DNA from: Deltaproteobacteria bacterium
Lineage (GTDB): Bacteria; Desulfobacterota; Syntrophia; Syntrophales; Smithellaceae
Assembly (NCBI GenBank): GCA_019136325.1
Contig: JAGVUJ010000268.1
Coordinates: forward strand, 1 to 17,432
Direction of reading: 5' to 3'
DNA: 17,432 nt
Below, one piece after another: positions 7,503-15,028 of this stretch. Within the stretch, counting starts at the first letter, position 1. The number at the start of each line of letters is the position of its first letter. Made by a program: the position numbers and the translations under genes. Under the pieces are notes generated by a model. It worked only from the letters and a program-made list of their open reading frames with translations. It searched no databases and had not been told where the DNA came from.

Positions 7503-8975
7503 TTACTGTTTCACACTTTTTTCGGCAAACCATTTTTTATACAGCAGGCAAAGTGCGATGAGCGAGGCGGCATATAATAATAGCCAGTTATAGGCGCCCG
7601 CTTGAGGGGACATATCCAACAAAGCCGTCAGCGCGTTGTTGGCATTAAACCTGCCCGCGAATAAATCCGGCAGAAGAATGTGAAGAAACGGATTAAAAAA
7701 ACCGTCATATTCCGGGAAAGGAACCATATATACGGCGGTGGCCTTTGCGATCCATGCCCCGGCAATTCCGAAAAGCGCGGTTGCCGCAAACAGAAGCGTA
7801 TTGATTTTTTCCCGGGATATCATCTGCATTCCTTCGTAAAGTAAAAGCACGGCAAGAACGATCAAATATCGCGGTCCGTAAGACCAGCCGCCCCACCAGG
7901 TGAAGAATGAACTGATCGTTAAAAAAAAGACAAGCCCGAAGACGGCCAGGCAACGGGTCTCCACGGAAGCAATCAGCTTCTTGTTTCTAATCAAGGCGAA
8001 AATCATGGAAAAGGCTATGCAGTAAAGTACCGGCGCAAAATTGAATAATCCCATCCATCCGCTGAACGATAATCCCCAGACGGCGGAAAGGGACGGAAGG
8101 GAAAAACCATAGTGATGGTGCAGATTATTAAATGCCTCGGATGCATGATAGGCGTTGAGCATTGTCCAGGGTGATCCGGTGATAAGCCCATTGTACGCGG
8201 CTATAAATAACAGGGCGGGCAATACCCCCGCGCTGAAAGTCAGCGGCCGGCTTATGTTCTTTTCTTTTATCCAGGCACAGACAAACCAAAAAGGCGCAGC
8301 CAGTATGACGGTGTATTCGCTTAAAAAACCAAGACCGAGACACAATCCGGAAAGAAAATAATTTCCCTTTCTGAGCAATATAAAACTGAGCAACAGCAGA
8401 AAACCGGCAAAAACATGATTGAAGAAGGTCCCGGAAAAAACAAAAATAAAAGAACCGTACCAGGCCGTCATAGCCATGATCACCGGAGAAACGGACGGTT
8501 TCATGTTATGCAGCGCGACAAACGACATCAGCACCATCAGAGAAAAAGGCAGCGAACCGAAAAAAAATCCGCCGGCGATAAAAATGGGGATAAGTTCGGG
8601 AATGGTGTAATCGCGGGCATCAGGCACACCCACGTGATAGCCGATATAAACGGGATATTTTCGTCCGGTATCGTCGCTTATCTTATCCAGACCGCACCAT
8701 TGGATGATTGCATATACCGGTATCATAGCCAGCGTAGGCAGGGGCGCTTTATCCGAATAGAAATGTTCCCCTATCCTGCTTTTGTCGAGGGTTAAATCGG
8801 CGTATTGATCTATTCTCAGCGTTCTATCTTCGGAGAAGGTCAGAACGGGCAGCGCCCGGGAAACACAGTTGGGAGTGGGCCAGATATCAATAAAATAGGA
8901 AGATAAGAGGATGTTAACAAAAAAGAATATCGCTGTGTAGATCAACCATTTTGAGGACGGGCTTTGTATCGTCAT
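7503..8975 (-). CDS. Polytopic membrane protein, GT-C/PMT-like superfamily
   Basis: The 490-residue protein has a first membrane segment at about 10-30 and a first-loop region with RIDQYADLTLDKSRIGEHFY then YSDKAP (73-78). This Asp-Gln-Tyr...YSDKAP pattern recurs in predicted GT-C-type mannosyl/arabinosyltransferase-like membrane proteins. At least ten further hydrophobic segments follow, with SFFTWWGGWSYGPRYL in the second half (a W-W-G-G-x-x-x-G-P-R-Y pattern also typical of this group). It ends in a membrane helix plus KKWFAEKSVKQ. A copy of its 3' end lies at 4083-4140. It starts 39 bp after surE in the same orientation. It probably builds envelope glycans or lipid-linked sugars; the substrate is unknown. 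Confidence 0.75.
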   Translation of the reverse strand: MTIQSPSSKWLIYTAIFFFVNILLSSYFIDIWPTPNCVSRALPVLTFSEDRTLRIDQYADLTLDKSRIGEHFYSDKAPLPTLAMIPVYAIIQWCGLDKISDDTGRKYPVYIGYHVGVPDARDYTIPELIPIFIAGGFFFGSLPFSLMVLMSFVALHNMKPSVSPVIMAMTAWYGSFIFVFSGTFFNHVFAGFLLLLSFILLRKGNYFLSGLCLGLGFLSEYTVILAAPFWFVCAWIKEKNISRPLTFSAGVLPALLFIAAYNGLITGSPWTMLNAYHASEAFNNLHHHYGFSLPSLSAVWGLSFSGWMGLFNFAPVLYCIAFSMIFALIRNKKLIASVETRCLAVFGLVFFLTISSFFTWWGGWSYGPRYLIVLAVLLLYEGMQMISREKINTLLFAATALFGIAGAWIAKATAVYMVPFPEYDGFFNPFLHILLPDLFAGRFNANNALTALLDMSPQAGAYNWLLLYAASLIALCLLYKKWFAEKSVKQ

Positions 8976-9014
8976 AATCCAATCTTTTCTATCCGGCGTT
9001 CTCGTCGCGCACGG

Positions 9015-9782
9015 CTAAAAAATATTTTGTTTAACAACAGCCTTCAGTGTGTCGAGCAGATCATGTCTGGTCAAATCAAAATAAATCGGCGTAACGGTAA
9101 TGAATCCCGACATCAGCGCTCCGACGTCGGTATCCTTCTGCCGGGTGGCGGAAGACGACTCCCCGGCAAACCAGTAGTAGGTATTTTCCCGCGGGTCCGT
9201 CCGTTTTTCGAAATACTCCACGATATTGGTCTGCGCCTGACGGACAACCACGACGCCCTTGATTTTGTCCCGGGGAAGGCAGGGCACGTTGACATTGATC
9301 GCGCTGCCCAGAAGTTGTTCCCGATGATTGAGAATCACGCGGGTCATTTTACGCGCAAATTTGGCGGCAAACGTAAAATCCGCTTCTTTGTGCGTGTCCA
9401 GAGACACCGCCATGGACGGGAAACCCATAATCGCCGCTTCGGTTGCCGCGGAAACCGTTCCTGAATACAGCACGTTGATCCCGGCGTTTCCTCCGCGATT
9501 GATTCCCGAGACAACCAGATCGACGGGGTGATCCGATAATTCTTTAATGCCCAGCTTTACGCAATCGGCCGGGGTTCCGCATACGGCATACCCCAAAAAT
9601 TGATTGTTCTTGGTCGCCCGGCGCACCATCAGAGGGCGCGAAATCGTAATGGCATGCCCGACCGCGCTTTGCTCCGTCTCCGGCGCGACAATCAGACAAT
9701 CGGCTTCTTTGGAAAGTTCCTTATAAAGAGCGCTCAATCCCTTGGCGTAGATTCCATCATCATTGGTCAACAAAAAACGCAT
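9015..9782 (-). CDS. surE: 5'/3'-nucleotidase SurE
   Basis: The 255-residue protein starts MRFLLTNDDG, the SurE metal-binding signature (N7, D8, D9). The other conserved parts follow in order: APETEQSAVGHAIT (S39), CGTPADCVKLG (68-78) and SGINRGGN (N95), which complete the divalent-metal site. The length matches the family (about 245-265). SurE is a cytoplasmic phosphatase that removes phosphate from nucleoside monophosphates and some other phosphoesters, and is associated with stationary-phase and stress survival. The ATG lies about 9 bp after a GAGAGGATG segment. In many genomes surE neighbours pcm; here the neighbours are a PLD-like protein upstream and membrane glycosyltransferases downstream. 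Confidence 0.96.
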   Translation of the reverse strand: MRFLLTNDDGIYAKGLSALYKELSKEADCLIVAPETEQSAVGHAITISRPLMVRRATKNNQFLGYAVCGTPADCVKLGIKELSDHPVDLVVSGINRGGNAGINVLYSGTVSAATEAAIMGFPSMAVSLDTHKEADFTFAAKFARKMTRVILNHREQLLGSAINVNVPCLPRDKIKGVVVVRQAQTNIVEYFEKRTDPRENTYYWFAGESSSATRQKDTDVGALMSGFITVTPIYFDLTRHDLLDTLKAVVKQNIF

Positions 9783-9848
9783 TACTTATTTCATCCTCTC
9801 CGATCTTGTATTTTCAGCCGGTAACGGAAACAGAACGGCCTGCACATT

Positions 9849-10433
9849 TCATGTTCCTTCTTTAATAATGCCCAGAATATAATCGCGGGCGTTTAGGGCC
9901 AGATCGCGCCCTTCCAGCAGGACGGAAATTTCATTATTATATTTCAGCGCGGATTGCGTGAAATTATGGCTGCCCAGGAAAATCAGCCGTTGATCGATCA
10001 CCGTCAGTTTCGTATGCGTGGTTTTGCGCGGCGAATCAAAATAAACCCGGATCCCCTTTCCTTCCAGCAATTTTCCCGACTTCCTGTTTTGAAGATTCAG
10101 GGTATCCGACGGATCACCGGTATTTTCCAGAACCACAAATACCTTAACCCCCCGTTGAACCGCTTTGGCCAGGTGGCCGGCGATACGGTCCGGATAACTG
10201 TTCTTGTGTACGCCCGCCTTAAAAGAAAAAACAGACATGATAATCTCATCCTGCGCTTCATCGATGGCGTTCAGCAGTGCGGGCAGAAATTCCTCATTGG
10301 CCAGAATGACCGTTTTGCATTGATTCGCCTGCCGTTCTTTACCCGCTGCGGACGCGCTGACCGCAAGAGACACGATCAGAAAAACCCATGCCGGCAGATA
10401 AAAAAGCTTTTTACTGAAGGATAATAAATTCAT
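9849..10433 (-). CDS. Secreted single-HKD phospholipase D-like protein
   Basis: With the start at 10433 the protein has 194 residues. Residues 1-30 look like a Sec signal peptide (positively charged start, hydrophobic core LPAWVFLIVSLAV, then SASAA-G as cleavage region), so it acts in the periplasm or outside. One HKD motif is present: H140, K142 and D147, followed by GSHN (154-157). Members with a single HKD act as homodimers, as in the Nuc endonuclease/phospholipase group. The substrate may be nucleic acid or phospholipid and cannot be decided. An in-frame ATG at 10475 would add 14 residues before the signal, and one at 10439 would place GGAG directly against it. The GGAG seven bases before 10433 fits best. 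It lies between the dnaK terminator and surE. Confidence 0.82.
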   Translation of the reverse strand: MNLLSFSKKLFYLPAWVFLIVSLAVSASAAGKERQANQCKTVILANEEFLPALLNAIDEAQDEIIMSVFSFKAGVHKNSYPDRIAGHLAKAVQRGVKVFVVLENTGDPSDTLNLQNRKSGKLLEGKGIRVYFDSPRKTTHTKLTVIDQRLIFLGSHNFTQSALKYNNEISVLLEGRDLALNARDYILGIIKEGT

Positions 10434-10484
10434 GCCCATCTCCGATTCGTTGCATTGTATAATATTTTTGAACACAGAGCGATA

Positions 10485-10522
10485 GAAAAAAGCCCGGAAT
10501 GGCAGCTGCCATTCCGGGCTTT
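10485..10522 (-). terminator. Rho-independent terminator of the gmhA-grpE-dnaK operon
   Basis: Positions 10489-10505 and 10506-10522 are perfect reverse complements (AAAGCCCGGAATGGCAG and its mate), giving a GC-rich stem of at least 14 bp around a small loop. On the minus strand it is followed by a run of T residues. It begins about 20 bp after the dnaK stop codon and separates dnaK from the PLD-like gene. Confidence 0.92.
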
Positions 10523-10541
10523 AACAATAATATTTACACGA

Positions 10542-12464
10542 TTATTTTACGTCTTCAAAATCGGCGTCGACGACGTCGTCGTTTTTCTTGCCCGCTGCCT
10601 GCTGATCGCCGCTCTGCTGCTGAGTTCCGGCATCCGCTCCGGGTCCTCCCTGGCCGCCGGCAGTCTTAGCATACATCGCTTCCGCGAGTTTATGGGACAC
10701 ATTCATCAGTTCATCCTGAGATTTCTTGATGGCGTCAATATCATCGCCTTCCAGGGCTTTTTTCGCTTTGGTTATCGCTTCTTCAATCCTGGTCTTTTCC
10801 GCTGCGTCTATCTTGTCGCCGAATTCCTTGATGTTCTTTTCCACCGAATAAATCATCGTATCGGCCTGATTTCTGGCTTCGATCAGTTCTTTGCGGCGCT
10901 TGTCCTCTTCCGCGTGCGCTTCAGCGTCTTTAACCAGCTTTTCGATTTCCGCTTCGCTCAAACCGCTGGACGCCGTAATCTTGATGCTCTGTTCCTTGCC
11001 GGTGCCCAGATCCTTGGCGTTGACGTGCACGATCCCATTGGCGTCAATATCAAAGGTAACTTCAACTTGCGGTATCCCGCGGGGCGCGGGAGGAATGCCG
11101 ACCAGTTCGAAGCGTCCCAGCGTTCTGTTGTCCTGCGCCATCTGGCGTTCGCCCTGCAAAACATGAATGCTCACCGCGGGCTGATTGTCCGCCGCCGTCG
11201 AGAAGATCTGACTCTTCTTGGTGGGAATCGTCGTGTTCTTCTCGATCAGTCGGGTCATCACACCGCCCAGGGTTTCGATACCCAGGGAAAGCGGGGTGAC
11301 ATCCAGGAGCAGAACGTCTTTAACGTCTCCGGCCAGAACGCCGCCCTGAATGGCTGCACCGACTGCGACTACTTCGTCCGGATTGACTCCCCGGTTGGGT
11401 TCCTTGCCGAAAATCTCTTTGACCTTCTGCTGAACACGCGGCATGCGGGTCATGCCGCCGACCAGAATAACCTCGTCGATATCTTTGGTCGACATACCGG
11501 CGTCTTTTATCGCGGTCTGGCAGGGACCGACCACTTTATTGATCAGCTCTTCTACGAGAGATTCCAGCTTCGCGCGGGAAAGCTTCATATTCATATGTTT
11601 GGGACCGGAAGCGTCCGCCGTGATGAACGGCAGATTGATGTCCGTTTCCATGGTGGTGGAAAGTTCCATCTTAGCTTTTTCCGCCGCTTCTTTCAGGCGC
11701 TGCAGAGCCATTTTGTCGCTTTTCAAATCAATGCCCTGATCCTTCTTGAATTCGGCAACAAGATAGTCCATGATGCGCAGATCGAAATCTTCACCGCCCA
11801 GATGGGTGTCGCCGTTTGTCGATTTAACTTCGAATACGCCGTCGCCGAGTTCCAGAATCGAAATATCGAATGTTCCGCCGCCCAGATCGAAAACGGCTAT
11901 TTTTTCATCCTTCTTTTTGTCCAGACCGTACGCCAGCGCAGCGGCGGTTGGCTCATTGATGATGCGCAGGACATTCAGTCCGGCCACCTTGCCGGCATCC
12001 TTGGTCGCCTGACGCTGCGAGTCGTTAAAATAGGCCGGTACGGTAATAACCGCGTCCTGAATTTTTTCTCCCAGATAATCTTCGGCAGTCTGTTTCATCT
12101 TGGTGAGAACCATCGCCGAAATTTCCGCCGGAGAATAATTTTTGCCGCGCACGGTAACCTGCGCGTCGCCGTTGGAAGCTTCCGTTATTTTATAAGGTAT
12201 TGTCTTAATATCGAGCTGAACTTCTTTGGACGTATATTTGCGGCCGATCAATCTCTTGACGGCGTAAACAGTATTTTCCGAGTTGGTGATCGCCTGTCTT
12301 TTGGCGACCTGCCCGACCAGCCTCTCGCCGCTGTCCGAAATAGCCACGATGGACGGCGTGGTGCGGTTTCCCTCCTGATTGGCGATAACGACGGGATCTC
12401 CGCCTTCCATGATAGCCACGCAGGAATTTGTGGTTCCTAAGTCAATTCCGATAATCTTTCCCAT
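10542..12464 (-). CDS. dnaK: Chaperone protein DnaK (Hsp70)
   Basis: The protein has 640 residues, the normal length. The Hsp70 signatures are all present: [11 protein letters not shown] (5-15), [13 protein letters not shown] (146-158), FDLGGGTFD (192-200) and [12 protein letters not shown] in the ATPase domain. The substrate-binding domain follows ([17 protein letters not shown] onward), then a helical lid and a G/Q-rich tail ending DADFEDVK. DnaK binds exposed hydrophobic peptides and refolds proteins through ATP cycles with GrpE and DnaJ. I place the start at the ATG 12464, where AAGGAGG lies five bases upstream and the protein begins [11 protein letters not shown] longer frame from 12494 would overlap grpE. 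The ribosome site overlaps the grpE stop, so the two are coupled. No dnaJ follows. Confidence 0.98.
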   Translation of the reverse strand: MGKIIGIDLGTTNSCVAIMEGGDPVVIANQEGNRTTPSIVAISDSGERLVGQVAKRQAITNSENTVYAVKRLIGRKYTSKEVQLDIKTIPYKITEASNGDAQVTVRGKNYSPAEISAMVLTKMKQTAEDYLGEKIQDAVITVPAYFNDSQRQATKDAGKVAGLNVLRIINEPTAAALAYGLDKKKDEKIAVFDLGGGTFDISILELGDGVFEVKSTNGDTHLGGEDFDLRIMDYLVAEFKKDQGIDLKSDKMALQRLKEAAEKAKMELSTTMETDINLPFITADASGPKHMNMKLSRAKLESLVEELINKVVGPCQTAIKDAGMSTKDIDEVILVGGMTRMPRVQQKVKEIFGKEPNRGVNPDEVVAVGAAIQGGVLAGDVKDVLLLDVTPLSLGIETLGGVMTRLIEKNTTIPTKKSQIFSTAADNQPAVSIHVLQGERQMAQDNRTLGRFELVGIPPAPRGIPQVEVTFDIDANGIVHVNAKDLGTGKEQSIKITASSGLSEAEIEKLVKDAEAHAEEDKRRKELIEARNQADTMIYSVEKNIKEFGDKIDAAEKTRIEEAITKAKKALEGDDIDAIKKSQDELMNVSHKLAEAMYAKTAGGQGGPGADAGTQQQSGDQQAAGKKNDDVVDADFEDVK

Positions 12465-12474
12465 ATTTTCCTCC

Positions 12475-13098
12475 TTATTCTCCTGTATCCTCAATTATGT
12501 CACATTCATCATTTATATGATTTAAATTATTTTCTTTTTTTATTTTTTTACATACACAGACTCTTGACGGCCTGATCAGCCGGCCGTTTAACAGATAACC
12601 TTTTTCCATTTCGTTGACGACCTTGTTGTCCTCGTGTTCATCGCTGTCCACCTGCATCAAGGCTTCATGGAAATTCGGATCAAATGTTTGTCCGGCAGCG
12701 TCAATTTTTTCCACACCATGCTTCTTCAGGCAGCAAAGAAGCTGCTCCTGAATGAGGGCAACCCCATCCTTAAAAGACTGGACATCGCCGGTGTTATGTT
12801 CCAGCGCCCGGTCCAGACTATCCATGAAGGGCAGAATGTCCTTGATAATTTCTTCATTGCCGTACTTTATGGCGTCGGCCTTATCTCTGATTGCCCGTTT
12901 TTTATAATTATCAAAATCGGCAACCGCCCGCAGATATTTTTCGTAATTGGCCGTCGCTTCTTTTTCTTTTTCTTCGAGTTTTTTCTCCAATTCTCCAATC
13001 TCATGATGCTGATTTTCAGCTGCGCCTTTTTCTTTATGACGCTCACCGGATTGAGAATCTTTAGCCATATGTTCAGAATGTTCCTTTTTGCTTTTCAC
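12475..13098 (-). CDS. grpE: Nucleotide exchange factor GrpE
   Basis: The 207-residue protein has an N-terminal charged coiled-coil region (about 30-75, E/K-rich) and the GrpE core. The diagnostic C-terminal signature begins [13 protein letters not shown] (139-151), continues through [14 protein letters not shown] (167-180) and leads into the last strand. GrpE is the dimeric cytoplasmic exchange factor that releases ADP from DnaK, and its helices can act as a heat sensor. The start appears to be GTG at 13098, preceded by AGAGGTAG at good spacing. The internal ATG at 13068 has only a distant AAGGA. A tail of about 20 residues ([10 protein letters not shown]...) extends beyond the usual end. 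It lies 23 bp after gmhA and overlaps the dnaK ribosome site. Confidence 0.97.
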   Translation of the reverse strand: MKSKKEHSEHMAKDSQSGERHKEKGAAENQHHEIGELEKKLEEKEKEATANYEKYLRAVADFDNYKKRAIRDKADAIKYGNEEIIKDILPFMDSLDRALEHNTGDVQSFKDGVALIQEQLLCCLKKHGVEKIDAAGQTFDPNFHEALMQVDSDEHEDNKVVNEMEKGYLLNGRLIRPSRVCVCKKIKKENNLNHINDECDIIEDTGE

Positions 13099-13121
13099 GC
13101 CTACCTCTAAAAACCACCTGA

Positions 13122-13706
13122 TTATTTAAAATCAGGCTTCTGAAATAGTTTGATATCTACCAGTTCGCAAATCGCATGACCGGCCGTAATGTGCGTTTCC
13201 TGAATCCGTGCCGTTACGTTGGACGAAACGTTAATGGAAAAATCGGCCACCTTGGCGATATCGCCGCCGTCCTTGCCCGTAAACGCAACCGTGACGAGAC
13301 CCAGTTTCTTGGCCATTTCCAAACCTTTCAGAACATTGGGAGAATTACCGCTGGTGCTGATGCCCCAGGCGATATCCCCGGCCTGACCGATCGCTCTGAT
13401 CTGCTTACTGAAGATCTCGGCAAAATCATAATCGTTGCTGATACTCGTAATAACCGACGTATCGGTGGTTAACGCGATTGCCGGCAGCGGCGGCCTCTCG
13501 ATCATGAAACGATTAACAAATTCCGCAGCGATATGCTGGGCATCCGCGGCCGATCCTCCGTTACCGAAGATCAGAACCTTGTTACCCGCCTTCAGGGCAG
13601 TCGTTATTGCTTCAATCACATTAACCAGCCTGCCCAGATTTTCATTCAAAAAGTTCTCTTTGACACGGTTACTTTCTTTAAAAGTTTTTATTATGTAATC
13701 TTCCAT
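13122..13706 (-). CDS. gmhA: Phosphoheptose isomerase GmhA (SIS domain)
   Basis: The 194-residue protein is of usual GmhA length. The SIS-domain substrate loop is FGNGGSAADAQHIAAEF (47-63), followed by STSGNSPNVLKG (117-128). Residues matching the zinc ligands of GmhA are H58, E62, Q169 and H177 (in QETHITAGHAICE). GmhA converts sedoheptulose 7-phosphate to D-glycero-D-manno-heptose 7-phosphate, the first step toward LPS core heptose. I choose the ATG at 13706 (after GAAAGAGATAAGT). An upstream in-frame ATG at 13784 falls inside the -35 region of a strong promoter (13756-13784) and would add 26 untypical residues. It is the first gene of an operon with grpE and dnaK, a notable pairing of envelope-sugar and chaperone genes. 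Confidence 0.93.
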   Translation of the reverse strand: MEDYIIKTFKESNRVKENFLNENLGRLVNVIEAITTALKAGNKVLIFGNGGSAADAQHIAAEFVNRFMIERPPLPAIALTTDTSVITSISNDYDFAEIFSKQIRAIGQAGDIAWGISTSGNSPNVLKGLEMAKKLGLVTVAFTGKDGGDIAKVADFSINVSSNVTARIQETHITAGHAICELVDIKLFQKPDFK

Positions 13707-13755
13707 ACTTATCTCTTTCAGGAATTTATTAATGTCACTATCCGGAAGCGGACTT

Positions 13756-13784
13756 AATATATTTACGGGTATATTGCATGTCAA
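13756..13784 (-). promoter_or_regulatory. Sigma-70-type promoter of gmhA-grpE-dnaK
   Basis: Read on the minus strand, TTGACA (13784-13779) is a perfect -35 box. It is separated by exactly 17 bp from TATATT (13761-13756), five of six matches to the -10 consensus. Transcription would start near 13749, giving a gmhA leader of about 43 nt. Assigned by eye. Confidence 0.7.
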
Positions 13785-13873
13785 GGGAACAGCGTAAATT
13801 TCTTATTTTTATTCAGTAGATATTTTGTTTTAACGGTGACGGCGATTGGCATTATGAGATTGACGTACAAACC

Positions 13874-13901
13874 TTGACAAATGAATTTTAGTAAATATAT
13901 T
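13874..13901 (+). promoter_or_regulatory. Sigma-70-type promoter of the hsp20 operon
   Basis: TTGACA (13874-13879) and TATATT (13896-13901) are separated by 16 bp, the same boxes as the divergent gmhA promoter. The predicted start near 13908 leaves a leader of about 215 nt before the first hsp20 start codon, much longer than needed for translation alone. Confidence 0.68.
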
Positions 13902-13963
13902 TAGATTGAAAAAGGTTAAAATACCAATAATAGCAATTGCTTATGTAACAAAGGATATAAAAC

Positions 13964-14057
13964 CCCGCTAAAGCGGGATAATTCCCAATCCCGATTAAAT
14001 CGGAATTGGATAATTCGACCAGCAACTTCAGCGCGCGTTGCTTCTGAAGTTTGGGTC
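13964..14057 (+). other. Three consecutive hairpins in the hsp20 leader
   Basis: Hairpin 1 is CCCGC/GCGGG (13964-13977). Hairpin 2 (13985-14009) pairs CCAAT and CCGA with TCGG and ATTGG around one mismatch. Hairpin 3 (14017-14057) pairs AACTTCAG (14024-14031) with CTGAAGTT (14044-14051), extended across a small internal loop by GACC/GGTC. None is followed by a T-run, so they do not look like terminators. They could be leader RNA structure or remnants of an intergenic repeat. Confidence 0.65.
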
Positions 14058-14065
14058 TCATTACA

Positions 14066-14117
14066 ACCAACCCATTTCAAGGCTTACGCTTGTGAAATTG
14101 GAGTTTCATTGGGAGGT
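14066..14117 (+). promoter_or_regulatory. Candidate RNA-thermometer helix masking the hsp20 Shine-Dalgarno
   Basis: The ribosome site TGGGAGGT (14110-14117) can pair with ACCAACCCA (14066-14074). Seven base pairs form in two blocks (ACC with GGT, CCCA with TGGG), interrupted by an AA/A internal loop. The helix encloses a second hairpin, 14075-14083 with 14088-14097 (TTTCA/TGAAA, then four more pairs around a bulged G), closed by the tetraloop TTAC. Imperfect masking helices of this kind are typical of heat-opened leaders of small heat-shock genes. An alternative fold pairs 14071-14074 with 14098-14101 and leaves the site free. Derived by hand, not by folding software. Confidence 0.5.
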
Positions 14118-14124
14118 GGAATCT

Positions 14125-14565
14125 ATGTTTGGTCCGGGTATATGGAGAATGAAGAGGTTCGCGGACAGCGTTCCGGAAATAATCGATTTACAGCGCGAAA
14201 TTAACAGGCTTTTTTCCAATGTCGGACAAAGCGCGACACTGGATTACCCCGCCATTAATGTATGGGAAAAAGAAGACAGCCTGATTGTGACGACAGAGGT
14301 GCCGGGCATTGATCCGGAAAACATCAATGTATCCGTCACCGGCGCGAATCTGACGATTTCCGGAATCAGCAAAGCCGATCCGATCAAGGAAGGCGAAACG
14401 TATTTACGTCAGGAAAGAGAACTGGGAAGTTTTCAGCGCAATGTCCAGTTGCCTTTCCAGGTAAATCCTCAAGCGGTCGAAGCAAAATACGAGAAGGGAA
14501 TTTTAAAAATTACCCTGCCCAGGCAAAAGGAAGATTTGCCCAGGAAAATCAAAATTAATTCATAA
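14125..14565 (+). CDS. Hsp20-family small heat-shock protein, first of three
   Basis: The 146-residue protein has a short N-terminal arm with an amphipathic stretch (IIDLQREINRLF, 19-30) and an alpha-crystallin domain (about 41-132). The domain includes VTTEVPGIDPENINV and the conserved closing motif KGILKITLP (124-132), and the C-terminal I-x-I anchor is IKI (142-144). Such proteins form oligomers that hold unfolding proteins for DnaK. The ATG at 14125 follows GGGAGGT at seven bases and is preferred over an upstream in-frame ATG at 14038, which lies in the leader. It is the first gene of the operon, 16 bp before the next. Confidence 0.95.
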   Translation: MFGPGIWRMKRFADSVPEIIDLQREINRLFSNVGQSATLDYPAINVWEKEDSLIVTTEVPGIDPENINVSVTGANLTISGISKADPIKEGETYLRQERELGSFQRNVQLPFQVNPQAVEAKYEKGILKITLPRQKEDLPRKIKINS

Positions 14566-14581
14566 AGGAGGTCATTGATTT

Positions 14582-14974
14582 ATGTCCGAGAAAGACCTGC
14601 AAAAAACTGAAAATACGGCGGCCACGGAAAGAATCCGCAACGTAAAGACCTTTGTGCCGCGCGTGGATATTTATGAAACGAAAGACGCGCTTTTTCTGAT
14701 TGCCGATATGCCGGGAGTCGATGAGAATACGGTCGATGTGGAAATGGAGAAGAATATCCTGACCATTTCGGGACGGGTGGACAACGGCAAGGTGAAAGAC
14801 TACAGCCTGGTGTTTTCCGAATATGAAGTCGGCGACTATGAAAGAACGTTCACGTTATCCGATGAAATCGACAGGGATAAGATCAAAGCGACGGTCCGGC
14901 AGGGCGTTTTGAGGCTCGAATTGCCGAAAGCGGAGAAAGTAAAACCGAAGAAGATCGCCATTCAGGCGGCATAA
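14582..14974 (+). CDS. Hsp20-family small heat-shock protein, second of three
   Basis: The 130-residue protein has only a short polar N-terminus (about 1-22) before its alpha-crystallin domain (about 24-115). The domain contains LIADMPGVDENTVDVEM and QGVLRLELPK (108-117) and is followed by a KPKKIAI tail with an I-x-I motif. The phenylalanine-rich oligomerisation arm seen in the third protein is missing, so it may form smaller oligomers or hetero-oligomers with the flanking paralogs. The start follows AAAGGAGGT at about ten bases. It is clearly diverged from both neighbours, so it is not a recent duplicate. Confidence 0.93.
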   Translation: MSEKDLQKTENTAATERIRNVKTFVPRVDIYETKDALFLIADMPGVDENTVDVEMEKNILTISGRVDNGKVKDYSLVFSEYEVGDYERTFTLSDEIDRDKIKATVRQGVLRLELPKAEKVKPKKIAIQAA

Positions 14975-15028
14975 ATTAGGTTCAATGTTCAAGGTTTAAA
15001 ATTTTAAGGAAGGAGGAAATGATTTATT

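Larger units (their letters stand above)
13707..14124. other. Divergent control region between gmhA-grpE-dnaK and the hsp20 operon
   Basis: These 418 bp hold no gene. They contain back-to-back promoters (minus 13756-13784, plus 13874-13901) and a structured plus-strand leader (13908-14124). I searched by eye for the CIRCE inverted repeat and did not find it, nor a sigma-32-type CCCCAT -10 box at suitable spacing. An open frame beginning at 14038 and running into hsp20 is a non-coding extension of that gene. Confidence 0.75.

Noticed and set aside
8415..8795. Plus-strand 126-codon open frame
   Set aside because: Antisense to the membrane-protein gene at 7503-8975, basic and histidine-rich as expected of a shadow frame, with no family resemblance.
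10455..12440. A 661-codon open frame on the plus strand
   Set aside because: It is antisense to dnaK, shows an amino-acid composition typical of reverse-frame shadows (rich in R, F, H and I), matches no family I know and crosses the dnaK terminator. Long antisense frames opposite dnaK arise from its codon use.
13707..13784. N-terminal extension of GmhA by 26 residues
   Set aside because: The extension overlaps the promoter boxes and has no counterpart in GmhA proteins; the ATG at 13706 gives the normal length.
13707..14124. CIRCE operator or sigma-32 promoter
   Set aside because: I found no TTAGCACTC-type inverted repeat and no CCCCAT -10 box at proper spacing; the boxes present fit the sigma-70 consensus.
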